From contig NZ_JAFLQZ010000006.1 of NCBI RefSeq assembly GCF_017313265.1, forward strand, positions 62,001-126,000: a DNA stretch of 64,000 nt, given 5' to 3'. The first letter of the stretch is position 1; every line of letters begins with the position of its first letter. The translations under genes and the position numbers were made by a program. Below the pieces are notes generated by a model. The model saw nothing but the letters and a program-made list of their open reading frames with translations, had not been told where the DNA came from and ran no database searches. Shown here piece after piece: positions 8,353 to 17,397 of this stretch. The DNA is from Hymenobacter telluris (GTDB lineage Bacteria > Bacteroidota > Bacteroidia > Cytophagales > Hymenobacteraceae).

Positions 8353-10919
8353 TGCCCCACTTTTCCGCTGCTATGGGCCGTTTGCTGCGCCCTGTCCGTT
8401 GGTGTTTGTGGCGCGCCATGCCCCTCACGCCGCTGGCTCTGCCGGTTTTGCTGCTGCCTGCGCCAACGGCCGTAGCCCAGCAAAACACCATCACCATCAG
8501 CGGAACCGTGCGCGACGCCGCCGGCCAACCCGTGGAACTGGTGGGTGTGGGCGTGGAAGGCCAGGCCGGCGGTACCGCCACCGACAGCCAGGGCCGCTTC
8601 ACGTTGCGGGTGCCGCGCACCGGCCGCTCGGCCGTGCTGGTGGTGCGCGGCTTGCGTTTCAAGCCGTTGCGCGTGCCCCTCACCCTCAACCAGGATCAGC
8701 CTGAGTTGCGCCTGACGCTCCAGGGCGATACGCGCGCGTTGAGCAACGTAACCGTGCGCGCCCGCACCGACGAGGCCAATACCAGCGAGCAGGTGAGCAT
8801 GATCAAGCTCGACCCGCGTACCGCCAAAGTGCTGCCTTCGCCGTTCGGCGACTTCAACGCCATCCTCAAAACCCTGCCCGGCGTATCGTCCACCAACGAG
8901 CTGACCAGCACCTACTCGGTGCGGGGCGGCAACTACGACGAAAACCTGGTGTACGTCAACGGTATCGAGATATACCGGCCGTTTCTGGTGACGGCAGCCC
9001 AGCAGGAGGGGCTGAGCTTCATTAACCCCGACCTGGTGAACAAGGTGGAATTTTCCACCGGGGGCTGGCAGCCACAGTTCGGCGACAAGCTTTCCTCGGT
9101 GCTGAACGTGCAGTACAAGCAGCCCACCAAGTTTGCGGCGTCGGGTACGGCCAGTTTGGTGGGTGGCGCGGCGCATGCCGAGGCCACTTCGCCTAACAAG
9201 CGCCTCAGCTACCTGGCCGGCATCCGCTACAAGAATGCCACCTACGTGCTCCGCTCGCTCAAGCAGCAGCAGGGCGGCTACAACCCCACCTTCTACGACG
9301 GCCAGGCCTACATCAACGCCAATCTGGGCCCGCAGGACAACCCGGAGCGGACGTCATTGGGGCTGTTGACCACGTTTTCGCACAACGACTACCGCTTCAC
9401 GCCCGAAACCGGCCAAAGCACGTTCAGCACCGCTACCAACCAGTTCACCCGGCTCTTTATTGCCTACCAGGGCCGGGAGCGAATGCAGTACGACATGTAC
9501 CAGGGCGGCCTCAATCTGAAGCACAACTTCAGCAGCAAGTTCCAAACCGAGCTGCTGGGCGGGCTGGTGTACTCGCGCGAGCTGGAATACCGCGACGTGG
9601 AAGCCGCCTACAGCCTCGCCGACATCAACCGGGACCCCAGCCAGCCGGACTTCAATTTGCCCGTGCGCCAGCGCGACGTGGGTTCCCGCTTCGACCACTC
9701 ACGCAATACGCTCACGGCCCGCATTGCCACCGTGGAAGCCCGGGCCCGCTGGACACCCAGCGCCCGCAACGTGGTGCGCTTCGGGGTGAAGTCGGGCCGG
9801 GAGCGGATTGAGGATACGCTGAACGAGTACAGCTTCGCCGACTCGGCCGACTACGTGCCCGACGGCCGCCGTACCCGGCAGGTATCCGACCTGGATTTGA
9901 GCAGCACCCGCACCCAGGGCTACGCCCAGCATACCATCGAGTTGGACTCGGCGCGCACGCTCACGTATGGGGTGCGGGCGCACTATTGGTCTACCAACCA
10001 GCAGGTGGTGGTGAGCCCACGGGTGCAGTACTCGTTTGTGCCGCGCAAGCACCCGAATCATTCCTATAAGGTAGCCACGGGCCTGTACTACCAGCCGCCG
10101 TTCTACCGGGAGCTGCGCGACCAGCAGGGCACCCGCGCCACGCCGGGCAGTCCGCTACTCATTCAGGCTAGCCTGAACCCGGAGCTGCGCGCTCAACGCT
10201 CGTTGCACCTGATTGTGGGCAACGAAATCCGGTTCGAGCAGTGGGGCCGGCCGTTCCGCTTTACCGGCGAGGCCTACTTGAAGTACCTCACCGACGTGGT
10301 GCCCTACGACATCGACAACGTGCGGCTGCGCTATTTTGCCAAGAATAACGCCAATGCCTACGTGGCCGGCTTCGACGCCCGCTTGGGTGGCGAGTTCGTG
10401 AATGGGGCCGAATCGTGGTTCAGCTTGGGCGTACTTACTACGCGGGAAAACATTGACGGCGACTCGATTACGCGCTACAATGCCGACGGGGCCATGGTAG
10501 GGCGCGACGCCAAGGGCTATATCCGGCGGCCGCAGGACCAGCGCGTAAACCTGGGTATCTTCTTTCAGGACCACCTGCCCGACAATCCGTCGGTGCGGGG
10601 CTACGTGAACTTGGTGTTTGGCACGGGTTTGCCGTTTAGCCCGCCCGGCTTGCCCGAGCTGCGCGGCACCAGCGCCCTCACCCGCTCCTACAAGCGCGCC
10701 GACCTGGGCTTCTCGAAAGTCATTGCCCTGAACAACCAGCCCGACCGGCCCGCGGGCAAGCTAGAAAGCCTTTGGATTGGGTTGGAAATACTGAACGTGC
10801 TGGGTGCCAACAACGTGGGCGGCTATAGCTACATCCAGGACCTGAACGGCCGCACGTATTCCGTGCCCAATTACCTCTCCCAGCGCGTAGTCAATCTGCG
10901 GGTTATCGGGCGGTTTTAG
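8352..10919 (+). CDS. TonB-dependent receptor with carboxypeptidase-regulatory-like domain
   Basis: An 855-aa outer-membrane receptor. A signal peptide with hydrophobic core ends near TAVAQQ (~residue 43); the later Met23 (MPLTPLALPVL) is an alternative start. Residues ~47-125 form a carboxypeptidase-regulatory-like beta sandwich (ISGTVRDAAGQPVELVGVGV). The plug domain (~135-260) contains LKTLPGVSSTNELTSTYSVRGG and the rest is a beta barrel that ends in an aromatic strand (VNLRVIGRF). It belongs to the family without a SusD partner: no SusD gene is adjacent. The substrate cannot be read from the sequence. Coupling to rpe by a one-base overlap is unusual, because no functional link is obvious. 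Confidence 0.93.
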   Translation: MPHFSAAMGRLLRPVRWCLWRAMPLTPLALPVLLLPAPTAVAQQNTITISGTVRDAAGQPVELVGVGVEGQAGGTATDSQGRFTLRVPRTGRSAVLVVRGLRFKPLRVPLTLNQDQPELRLTLQGDTRALSNVTVRARTDEANTSEQVSMIKLDPRTAKVLPSPFGDFNAILKTLPGVSSTNELTSTYSVRGGNYDENLVYVNGIEIYRPFLVTAAQQEGLSFINPDLVNKVEFSTGGWQPQFGDKLSSVLNVQYKQPTKFAASGTASLVGGAAHAEATSPNKRLSYLAGIRYKNATYVLRSLKQQQGGYNPTFYDGQAYINANLGPQDNPERTSLGLLTTFSHNDYRFTPETGQSTFSTATNQFTRLFIAYQGRERMQYDMYQGGLNLKHNFSSKFQTELLGGLVYSRELEYRDVEAAYSLADINRDPSQPDFNLPVRQRDVGSRFDHSRNTLTARIATVEARARWTPSARNVVRFGVKSGRERIEDTLNEYSFADSADYVPDGRRTRQVSDLDLSSTRTQGYAQHTIELDSARTLTYGVRAHYWSTNQQVVVSPRVQYSFVPRKHPNHSYKVATGLYYQPPFYRELRDQQGTRATPGSPLLIQASLNPELRAQRSLHLIVGNEIRFEQWGRPFRFTGEAYLKYLTDVVPYDIDNVRLRYFAKNNANAYVAGFDARLGGEFVNGAESWFSLGVLTTRENIDGDSITRYNADGAMVGRDAKGYIRRPQDQRVNLGIFFQDHLPDNPSVRGYVNLVFGTGLPFSPPGLPELRGTSALTRSYKRADLGFSKVIALNNQPDRPAGKLESLWIGLEILNVLGANNVGGYSYIQDLNGRTYSVPNYLSQRVVNLRVIGRF

Positions 10920-10982
10920 CAACTTACGAAATAAGTCGTGCTGTATTCACAAAAGTCTGTTAAACAATAAATTAAACGTACT

Positions 10983-11609
10983 GTGCTTGCTTCCCTACTT
11001 GCCATGAGCGCCAGCGCCGCTCTGGCCGCCCCACCCGATACCATTGCTCGCCCACAATTCCGCCACGCGGCGTACGTGGGCGTCCACAGCGCCGAATACG
11101 GTGGCGGTAGCCATTATGCCAGCCTTAACTACGAATGGTGGCTGAGTCCGCGGGTGAGCGTACGGGCGGGCATCGGGGGCGTCCACCGTAGCTATCCGGT
11201 TTACACTGAAGTCTTCGACCCGGTTACAGGAAGGGTGTCGTATGAGGAGGTCGGCCAGCACCGCTACAACAGCTTGCTGCTAACATCTCAAGTCCGCTAT
11301 TTTCTGTGGCCGGCCCGGCGCCCGGCGGCGGGGCTGTTTGTGGGAGCTGGCTTGCAACTGGTATTCGAAGAGTTTCAACAACCGAGAACCAGCTACTCCA
11401 ACTACGTGAGTGATATTCAAGTGCACGTGCCCTTATCTACCCGCATCGGTTACCAACTTCGTAAGGGCCGCTGGCTGCTGAGCGGCAGCACCGGGCTGGA
11501 TTTCACCCGCCGAGACGAGGTGCAGTTCGACCCACAACGACCCGGCCAGGGCGGCCGCGAGGTACACGTCACAGCCGGCTCGGATTTGCAGGTCGGGTTT
11601 CTGTTTTAA
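10983..11609 (+). CDS. Outer-membrane beta-barrel-like protein, unknown function
   Basis: A 208-aa protein with a signal peptide (LASLLAMSASAALA, cleaved near APPDT) and alternating hydrophobic/polar strands rich in Tyr, Arg and Gly, ending ...DLQVGFLF with a terminal Phe, which is typical of small porin-like barrels. GTG 10983 gives a complete signal peptide; the ATG at 11004 would cut it short. It lies 63 bases after the TonB-dependent receptor in the same direction and ends at a strong terminator, so the two may share a transcript. No catalytic motif is visible. Confidence 0.75.
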   Translation: MLASLLAMSASAALAAPPDTIARPQFRHAAYVGVHSAEYGGGSHYASLNYEWWLSPRVSVRAGIGGVHRSYPVYTEVFDPVTGRVSYEEVGQHRYNSLLLTSQVRYFLWPARRPAAGLFVGAGLQLVFEEFQQPRTSYSNYVSDIQVHVPLSTRIGYQLRKGRWLLSGSTGLDFTRRDEVQFDPQRPGQGGREVHVTAGSDLQVGFLF

Positions 11610-11649
11610 ATAAAAGCAGGCCTGCTAGACACAAATTGACAACTCGAAA

Positions 11650-11685
11650 GAAAAGCCGGGGGCGCAATGTCGCTCCCGGCTTTTC
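11650..11685 (+). terminator. Rho-independent terminator
   Basis: GAAAAGCCGGGGGCG (11650-11664) pairs with CGCTCCCGGCTTTTC (11671-11685), with one G-T pair and a 6-base loop. The right arm contains the T tract. It separates the beta-barrel gene from the acetyltransferase gene. Confidence 0.9.
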
Positions 11686-11698
11686 TTATCTTGCCATC

Positions 11699-12268
11699 AT
11701 GCCTACTTCGCCACTCGTATCCGCACCAGCTTTGTCTCAGGTTATACCCGTGCTGGAAACTGCCCGCCTTGTGCTGCGGGGCCATCAGCTAACCGACCTG
11801 GAGGAATACACGGCCATGTGGAATGAGCCGGGTTTCTACCAGTTCCTGGGAGGCAAGCCGCTGTCGGAGGAAGATGTGTGGCGGAAGATGCTGGCCCAGC
11901 AAGGGCATTGGCTGATGATGGGCTACGGATTTTGGGCCGTGGAAGAGAAAAGCACCGGCCGCTTCATCGGCTGCGTGGGCTTCTCTGATTACAACCGCGC
12001 CCTGGAGCCGTCCATTAAAGGCTTCCCGGAAATCGGGTGGGTGCTTACCCCGCGGGTACACGGGCTGGGCTACGCCACCGAGGCTATCAAAGCGGCCCTA
12101 ACCTGGGGCCGGGCGCATTTTCAGCAGCGGCAAACGGCCTGTATCATCGACCCCGACAACGAGGCTTCCCTGCGGGTAGCCCGCAAATTCGGGTACCAGG
12201 AGTGGGCCCGCACCCAGTACCGCGAGCAGCCCATTGTGGTGCTACGCGCCAACCTCGACGAGCAATAA
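11699..12268 (+). CDS. GNAT family N-acetyltransferase (RimJ/RimL-like)
   Basis: A 189-aa acetyltransferase. ETARLVLRGHQLTDLEEY is the typical RimJ/RimL N-terminal strand-helix, GFWAVEEKSTGRFIGCVGF is strand 3-4, EIGWVLTPRVHGLGYATEA is the acetyl-CoA-binding pyrophosphate loop (motif A), and DPDNEASLRVARKFGY is motif B. It transfers acetyl from acetyl-CoA to an amine, possibly a protein N-terminus or a small molecule; the acceptor is unknown. A box TATCTTGC (11687-11694) lies four bases before the ATG and just after a terminator, so the message may be nearly leaderless. The gene ends 24 bases from a convergent gene. Confidence 0.9.
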   Translation: MPTSPLVSAPALSQVIPVLETARLVLRGHQLTDLEEYTAMWNEPGFYQFLGGKPLSEEDVWRKMLAQQGHWLMMGYGFWAVEEKSTGRFIGCVGFSDYNRALEPSIKGFPEIGWVLTPRVHGLGYATEAIKAALTWGRAHFQQRQTACIIDPDNEASLRVARKFGYQEWARTQYREQPIVVLRANLDEQ

Positions 12269-12291
12269 GCCACCGAATCAAAAACGACCGG

Positions 12292-14586
12292 CTACGGCAC
12301 CACGCGCACAAGCACGGCAATGCCGCCGGTTATCTGCTGCGTTTTCGTGTCGCGCTGCACCACATCAAGCCGCAGTTGCTGGCCCACGCGGGCCGTGGGC
12401 GGCAACTCGATGCGGAGCTGGGTAAGCAACTGGTTGCCGCCTGCCAGCGCAAAGCGCATACTGGCTTGCCCGCCGGCTTTGAACAGTAGTTCCTGGGTTT
12501 GGTCGGTGAGGCTGGGGGCCGTGGCCAGCAGGTGCTCGTCGGTGAGCATGCGGTGCTGCTGCGGGGAAAGGGGCGCGTGGCCGCCGCAGTCCAGGTGGGC
12601 GCTGGCGGCAGCATCGGTGAGGCGGCCCGGCAGTAGGAACGGCTGCAGCCGCTCGAAGCCTTTAAATAGATGGGGCTGCTCGTGTAGTAAGCTCACCCGG
12701 AGGTCGGGCAGCGTAGCCGGCCGGAACACTTCCAGGTTGAATTCGCGTAGTTGCAGCTGTTGCGTTATAAAATTGGCCGCCACGAAGGGCAACACCAGAA
12801 AGCCGTTCAACTTGAGGTCCACTACGGTCAGGTTTTTCTGAGCCAGGTTGTTGTGCTGCCACACGTGCTTGCCGCTGCCCGGCTGGTCGCCGCGGCAAAG
12901 TACGGCGGCCGTGAGGCAGGCGTGCGTACCGGCGGTGGGCACGAGGTGGCGCGGCCAGCGGGCCTTCACAATGATACTACTGCCCGGCGCCAGCTCGAAG
13001 CCGCTGGCGGCGGCCACACAGGGCAGAAAGTCGGCGGGGTAGGTGAACTGGGTGCCGGCAAACTGCTTCACCTGAAAGCTCACCACAAAATGCCGGGCCG
13101 TGACGCTGCCCCGGTTCCGGACGCGGGCGTAAAACCAGTTGTCCTGCCCATATTCCGGGGCCTGGTGGGTGGTGCCGCCGTCGTCCTGGTTGCGCACCCA
13201 CAGGTCGGGCGAGTCCCAGAAGCGGCCGTTCCAGTCGTTGTGGCCCGCCGTATCCAGCGCGTCGTCTTTCAGCCACAGGTCGGGCACGGCGGTGGGGTCG
13301 GGGAAGCCATACACGAACCGGTGGAAGGCATCGACCAGCCGCGCGTTGCCTGAGCGGCACAGCAGATACTCCTCCAAATCGGTGGTGCGCACCAACTGGC
13401 CTTGGCGCAACTGGTAGAAATCCTTCATGTAGCCGCGTAGCGCTGCATTGCCCAGCAGCGCCGACACGCCCTGCCAAAACTTGTTGCCGTCGCCGTAGGC
13501 ATTGCCGGCCGTAATGCGGGCGTAGGGGTTCGAGGAGCGTAGCTCGATGGGCGGCTTGGTGAAATCGAAGGGTACGGACTGGGTGCCGCCGTTGTCGTTG
13601 AAATAAGTGGTCCAGGCCTCGTCCCACCAGGCGTCGGGCTGGCTGGCCGGTTTCACGCCCCGCGCCCACCAGCTATGAAACACCTCGTGGCTCAAAGCCC
13701 CGGTGCCGGTGGTGGTACCGCCGTCGTATTCCATGCCGCCCACGTGGAAGAACGCCACAAACCGGTTGCCGTGGAGGTAGGGCCCCACGTTGGTTTCGTT
13801 GGCCGCCAGGTAGGTTTTCAGCAGGTTGAGCTGCGCCGGGAAGTCGGCCGAGCCAGTTTGCAGCTTCCAGGCCTCCAGCGCCACGGTAGTACCACTCACC
13901 GGCAGCACCACACTCGCCGACTGCGTGGCTACCGTATTCGTGGCCCGCACTTCCAGCAAATGCGACAACGCCGTGAACCGCGCCGGAAACGCAACCTGCC
14001 AGTGGTTGCTGCCCAGCACGCTGGTGTTGCCGTTGGTGATGATGGAATGCGCGACGCCCGTATTCAGCACCCGCACCGTGAGGGTGCACGCAAACTGGTC
14101 GTAAATCAGGTTGGCCGGCAGCCAGGCCTCCAGATACCGGCCGGCGCCCAGGTCGGTGAAGCCGAAACTGAACGTCAGCCGGGGGCCCGCCGCCCAGGTT
14201 AGCTGGGGCGGGTAGCTGCCGGCCGTGGAGGCCTGCGGCAACCCCAGGGAGTAGGTGACGCGCAGCGTATGCGTGGTATTGGCCGGCAGCACGGTGTTCA
14301 CCACCCGCAGTTGCGCCTGCGGACCGCCGCCAAAATCATGATGGGCCAAGCTGGCTACCGGAATAGCGGCGCCATCCAGCCAGGCCGCCGTAATGGTCTG
14401 GCGCAAATCGAAGATGGGGCAGCCACTTTGCGCCCCCGTCAGGAAGGTAATGGTAGCGTCGGCGCTGCCCGAAGACGTGCTACCATCAAAAAGCAGCGTG
14501 CCGGTCAGGGTCTGGATGTCGATGGGCACAGCCAGCAGCCCGTCCACCGTTTTGGGCGGCGGGGCCAGATGAAAGTTGGTTGCCAT
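12292..14586 (-). CDS. M1-like gluzincin metallopeptidase without export signal
   Basis: A 764-aa protein. Residues 1-250 are beta-rich, like the M1 N-terminal domain. The zinc site HEVFH is at His300-Glu301-His304, followed by Trp-Trp-Ala-Arg-Gly and, 19 residues after the second His, Glu323 in WWDEAWTTYF; this is the M1 (aminopeptidase N-type) HExxH-x18-E pattern. The exopeptidase motif GxMEN is represented by HVGGMEYDGG, with Tyr replacing Asn. Residues ~480-764 contain beta-sandwich-like sequence. The start ATG 14586 is preferred because an upstream extension runs through an inverted repeat. There is no signal peptide. It is the last gene of a three-gene minus-strand unit with a lipocalin-like protein and a metzincin. 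Confidence 0.82.
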   Translation of the reverse strand: MATNFHLAPPPKTVDGLLAVPIDIQTLTGTLLFDGSTSSGSADATITFLTGAQSGCPIFDLRQTITAAWLDGAAIPVASLAHHDFGGGPQAQLRVVNTVLPANTTHTLRVTYSLGLPQASTAGSYPPQLTWAAGPRLTFSFGFTDLGAGRYLEAWLPANLIYDQFACTLTVRVLNTGVAHSIITNGNTSVLGSNHWQVAFPARFTALSHLLEVRATNTVATQSASVVLPVSGTTVALEAWKLQTGSADFPAQLNLLKTYLAANETNVGPYLHGNRFVAFFHVGGMEYDGGTTTGTGALSHEVFHSWWARGVKPASQPDAWWDEAWTTYFNDNGGTQSVPFDFTKPPIELRSSNPYARITAGNAYGDGNKFWQGVSALLGNAALRGYMKDFYQLRQGQLVRTTDLEEYLLCRSGNARLVDAFHRFVYGFPDPTAVPDLWLKDDALDTAGHNDWNGRFWDSPDLWVRNQDDGGTTHQAPEYGQDNWFYARVRNRGSVTARHFVVSFQVKQFAGTQFTYPADFLPCVAAASGFELAPGSSIIVKARWPRHLVPTAGTHACLTAAVLCRGDQPGSGKHVWQHNNLAQKNLTVVDLKLNGFLVLPFVAANFITQQLQLREFNLEVFRPATLPDLRVSLLHEQPHLFKGFERLQPFLLPGRLTDAAASAHLDCGGHAPLSPQQHRMLTDEHLLATAPSLTDQTQELLFKAGGQASMRFALAGGNQLLTQLRIELPPTARVGQQLRLDVVQRDTKTQQITGGIAVLVRVVP

Positions 14587-14717
14587 GAGGTGAGATGGTG
14601 AGATGGTGAAATAGTGAGATGGTGAGTTTGATGTTTCAGCGGCGTGAGTCTGCACAGATTGCGCTATTGGCGCCGCCAGCACGTCAAACTCACCATTTCA
14701 CCACCTCACCATTTCAC
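14587..14717. repeat. Word-type inverted repeat before the M1-like gene
   Basis: On the plus strand, several copies of GAGATGGTGA-type words (14588-14631) face CTCACCATTTCACCACCTC-type words (14688-14717). Read in the direction of the minus-strand gene, the arm next to the start codon is a G-free run of CACCATCTCAC words ending within a few bases of the ATG. Confidence 0.75.
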
Positions 14718-14721
14718 CGTG

Positions 14722-15003
14722 CTAGAGCCGCCGATAGGCCACGGTGCAGCCTTCCGGGTCGCGGAAGGTGAGGGTGCCGGCCTCCTCCGAGGCTTGGTAG
14801 TCGATAACCGCGTCGTTGGACGTGGACAGGCTTACAGTATCGTGCTTGAGCTTGAAGGTGCCCACGTCCCAGGTAGGGTGCACGGCCGCTTTCGGGTCGC
14901 CTTGGGCCTCGTACAGCCCGTTGGCTTTAAATTGGATGGCGGCGGGGTATTTCTTGCCGCACTCCGAGTCGGTGGTTTTCTGCCAGTTGCCAATCAGGTT
15001 CAT
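14722..15003 (-). CDS. Small lipocalin-like protein
   Basis: A 93-aa protein that begins NLIGNWQKTTDS, a common opening of lipocalin-like small beta barrels, and continues with strands AIQFKANGLYEAQ, WDVGTFKLKHDTVSL, AVIDYQASEEAGTLTF and a final EGCTVAYRRL. Two Cys (in SECGKKY and EGCTVAY) could form a disulfide. The start ATG 15003 fits this fold; a GTG at 15126 would add a hydrophobic stretch ending in SC that could act as a lipoprotein signal, and I cannot exclude it. It lies between the metzincin and the M1-like gene on the same strand, so it may bind or modulate one of them (inference). Confidence 0.65.
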   Translation of the reverse strand: MNLIGNWQKTTDSECGKKYPAAIQFKANGLYEAQGDPKAAVHPTWDVGTFKLKHDTVSLSTSNDAVIDYQASEEAGTLTFRDPEGCTVAYRRL

Positions 15004-15135
15004 AGGGGAGATTGTGGAAGGATGGACGGGGGACAATACGCAACTTGGCCATAGCCCTCCACCCAGCAGGCAGAGCGCTATGACCAGTTGCAATGCAGTG
15101 ATTCGGCTACGGTAGCGCGGGTTCACGCGACCAGC

Positions 15136-17397
15136 CTACGAGAGGGCAACCAGCGTGGCCGTCATCGAATCGGTGTCGGCGTGGGCTTCGGTTTTCGCCC
15201 GTAGCACCCCGGCTATCCGGTTTTTCGCGTCGCTGTCGTGGCTGGCGTCGCCATTGCCATTGCCATTGCCGGCGTCGGCCTGCTTCACAAGCTTGGTGCA
15301 CTTGCGGATTTCGCCAGCGCTCATCACCGTTTCGGCATCCAGCAGGTCGGCCGCGGCATCCAGATTGGCTTTGCGGTCCTGAAAAGGCTGGGCCAGCCGC
15401 TTCACTTCCAGGTAGGCGTAGTGCGGGCGCAGCACCTTGTCGTCGAGGGCGGCCTGAATGGCGGCGTTGCCTTCCAGCAGGTGGTCCCCGGTCAGCACCA
15501 AGCTCAGCAGCGTATCCGGCGTCGATAGCACTTGTAGCGCGGCCCGGGCGTGGGATTTGGTTTGGGCCGTCGTCACGAACAGGTGGGCCTGGCCGCTGAC
15601 GCCCACATGCCCGCCGTTCATATCCCAGCTCACTTCCACCTCCACGGTGTAGCTGCCGGCGCTGGGGAACAAGGCGCCCTCGGCCCCGCGCAGCAGCGTC
15701 AGCGAGTCGGTGAGCTGCTCGCCGGGCTCCAGATAGCGCAGCTGCACCTCATCTACGCACAGCAGCATGGTTTTGAATGTGCGCACCGTGCCCGAGGGGT
15801 CGATGACCCGGCCGCTCACGCAGCCGTACTTCATGTTCAGGCTTTCGGGCGCGGGCAGCGAATAGGGGGCGGTGTTGGCCAGGCTGATTTCCAGCCGCAC
15901 GGGCGCGCCAATCGGCAGCACTTCCTGCACCGGCATAACGTGCAGCTCCAGGCCCACGGCTTCCTCGTGCGCGTCGTCGGGGCTGAGCGGGTGGGTGGAA
16001 TAGGAGGTGCCGAACGACACGCCACCGGGCCGCACAAACACATCGGGCATGTGCATGAGCCGTTTCTGGTCGTCGGCGGCGTGGGCCCACTTGATGTTGT
16101 CGGGGAACTGCACGGGCAGCACGGCATTGGCCGAAATGACGTCGGTGGTGTTCATAATGCCCATGTCCACGGTGTTGTGGTAAAGGCCCATGGCATGCCC
16201 GATTTCGTGCAGCGCCGTGCGGAAGTATGGCGCTTTGGCCGCTCCAAACCGCTGCCCTTTCACCTTGCCCCAGGTGGCGGTATTCGGAATCATCCAGTGC
16301 GTGGAAATGCCGATGCCTTCGCGCGGTACGTTATTGGAATCGGTGCCGCCGTTGTCGTACATAATACCCCGTTCGGTTGAGTCAATGCGCTTAACGGCCA
16401 GCACGTGGTAGCGCCACTCGGTATCAAGGTTGGCCGAGTCGCGGCGGGCCAGCATGGCGGCGTGCATCTCGCCGTCGCTCCACGAGTTGCCGCTGGGCTC
16501 GGCCACGTCGGCGTTGCTGCTCACCACGTTGAGCTGCCATTTCACCTGGTCGAAAATCGACTGCCAGGTGTGGCCGGCGCCGCTGTCGAGGGGTGCTTCC
16601 GAGTTGGCTACCCGGTCGATTTCCACGGTGGCTTTGCGCAGGTAGCTGGACACGCGCCCCATCGTAATATTGCCCACTACTACGTTAGCAGCGTTGCGCA
16701 CCGGGCCGGTGAGGTAGTCGGCCCCCGCGGGGTAGCCGGCCGGGGCCGTGCCAAACGTCATTTGGGCCTGATAGGGGCCGGTGGCTTCCTTGGTCCACAT
16801 GGGCGAGGCGCTCACGCCGTTGAATTTCCACATTTCAAAGCCCAGCGTGAAGGTGTTCGACAGGCTGATGGACTCCAGAATCTGGGTGATGCGCAGGTAA
16901 TAGCGGTAGCGCGAGCGGGCAAAAACCGGGATGCCGTTGGCTGGGTTCGGTTCGCCGAGGAAAATGCCCGCATCATTCTGCGGGACCAGGATGCCGCCTT
17001 TAATAACCGGAATGGTTGGCAGCGGCCAGATCTGAATAGGATTGTGCTGGTATAAGTCGCCGCTGGCAATGGTGTTGTTGCCTTGGCGCTGCACCCGAAT
17101 GGTGCCGTCGTAGTGGTAGTTGAGGCCGGTAGGGTTGAACCGCACCAGGTAGCAGCCCGCATCGAGGCTGTAGAACTTCAGCGGAAACAGCTTTTCCAGC
17201 TCCAGCTGCCGCTCGATGGGCAGGCGCAGCAGTTCCTCAGGCAGCTTAGGCAGCACCGTTATCGGGTCGGGCAGCTGCGGGAATACGGGCGGGCCGTCCT
17301 GCGGCATGCGCGTGGAATGCTCGACCTGCTCGGTACCGACCGGGGCTTTTCCGGTGGTGGTACCGGCTTTTTTGGCGTTTACTCGGGTTGTTTTCAT
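15136..17397 (-). CDS. Metzincin-type zinc metalloprotease without export signal
   Basis: A 753-aa protein. The zinc motif HEIGHAMGLYH is complete (His397, Glu398, His401, Gly404, His407) and is followed by MGIMN, the Met-turn, so it is a metzincin related to matrixins (M10-like). The first ~50 residues are Lys/Thr/Pro-rich with no signal peptide, and residues ~430-650 look like Ig-type beta domains. The tail (~650-753) is helical and contains a short Gly-Asn repeat (GNGNGNGD) encoded by a CCATTG microsatellite on the plus strand. ATG 17397 is chosen; a longer frame from 17487 has no support. It is the first gene of the three-gene unit. Activity is predicted from the intact site; the target is unknown. 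Confidence 0.82.
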   Translation of the reverse strand: MKTTRVNAKKAGTTTGKAPVGTEQVEHSTRMPQDGPPVFPQLPDPITVLPKLPEELLRLPIERQLELEKLFPLKFYSLDAGCYLVRFNPTGLNYHYDGTIRVQRQGNNTIASGDLYQHNPIQIWPLPTIPVIKGGILVPQNDAGIFLGEPNPANGIPVFARSRYRYYLRITQILESISLSNTFTLGFEMWKFNGVSASPMWTKEATGPYQAQMTFGTAPAGYPAGADYLTGPVRNAANVVVGNITMGRVSSYLRKATVEIDRVANSEAPLDSGAGHTWQSIFDQVKWQLNVVSSNADVAEPSGNSWSDGEMHAAMLARRDSANLDTEWRYHVLAVKRIDSTERGIMYDNGGTDSNNVPREGIGISTHWMIPNTATWGKVKGQRFGAAKAPYFRTALHEIGHAMGLYHNTVDMGIMNTTDVISANAVLPVQFPDNIKWAHAADDQKRLMHMPDVFVRPGGVSFGTSYSTHPLSPDDAHEEAVGLELHVMPVQEVLPIGAPVRLEISLANTAPYSLPAPESLNMKYGCVSGRVIDPSGTVRTFKTMLLCVDEVQLRYLEPGEQLTDSLTLLRGAEGALFPSAGSYTVEVEVSWDMNGGHVGVSGQAHLFVTTAQTKSHARAALQVLSTPDTLLSLVLTGDHLLEGNAAIQAALDDKVLRPHYAYLEVKRLAQPFQDRKANLDAAADLLDAETVMSAGEIRKCTKLVKQADAGNGNGNGDASHDSDAKNRIAGVLRAKTEAHADTDSMTATLVALS

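Noticed and set aside
15245..15275. CCATTG microsatellite as a regulatory repeat
   Set aside because: It encodes the Gly-Asn run near the C-terminus of the metzincin, so it is coding; phase variation is possible but no frame break results from six-base steps.
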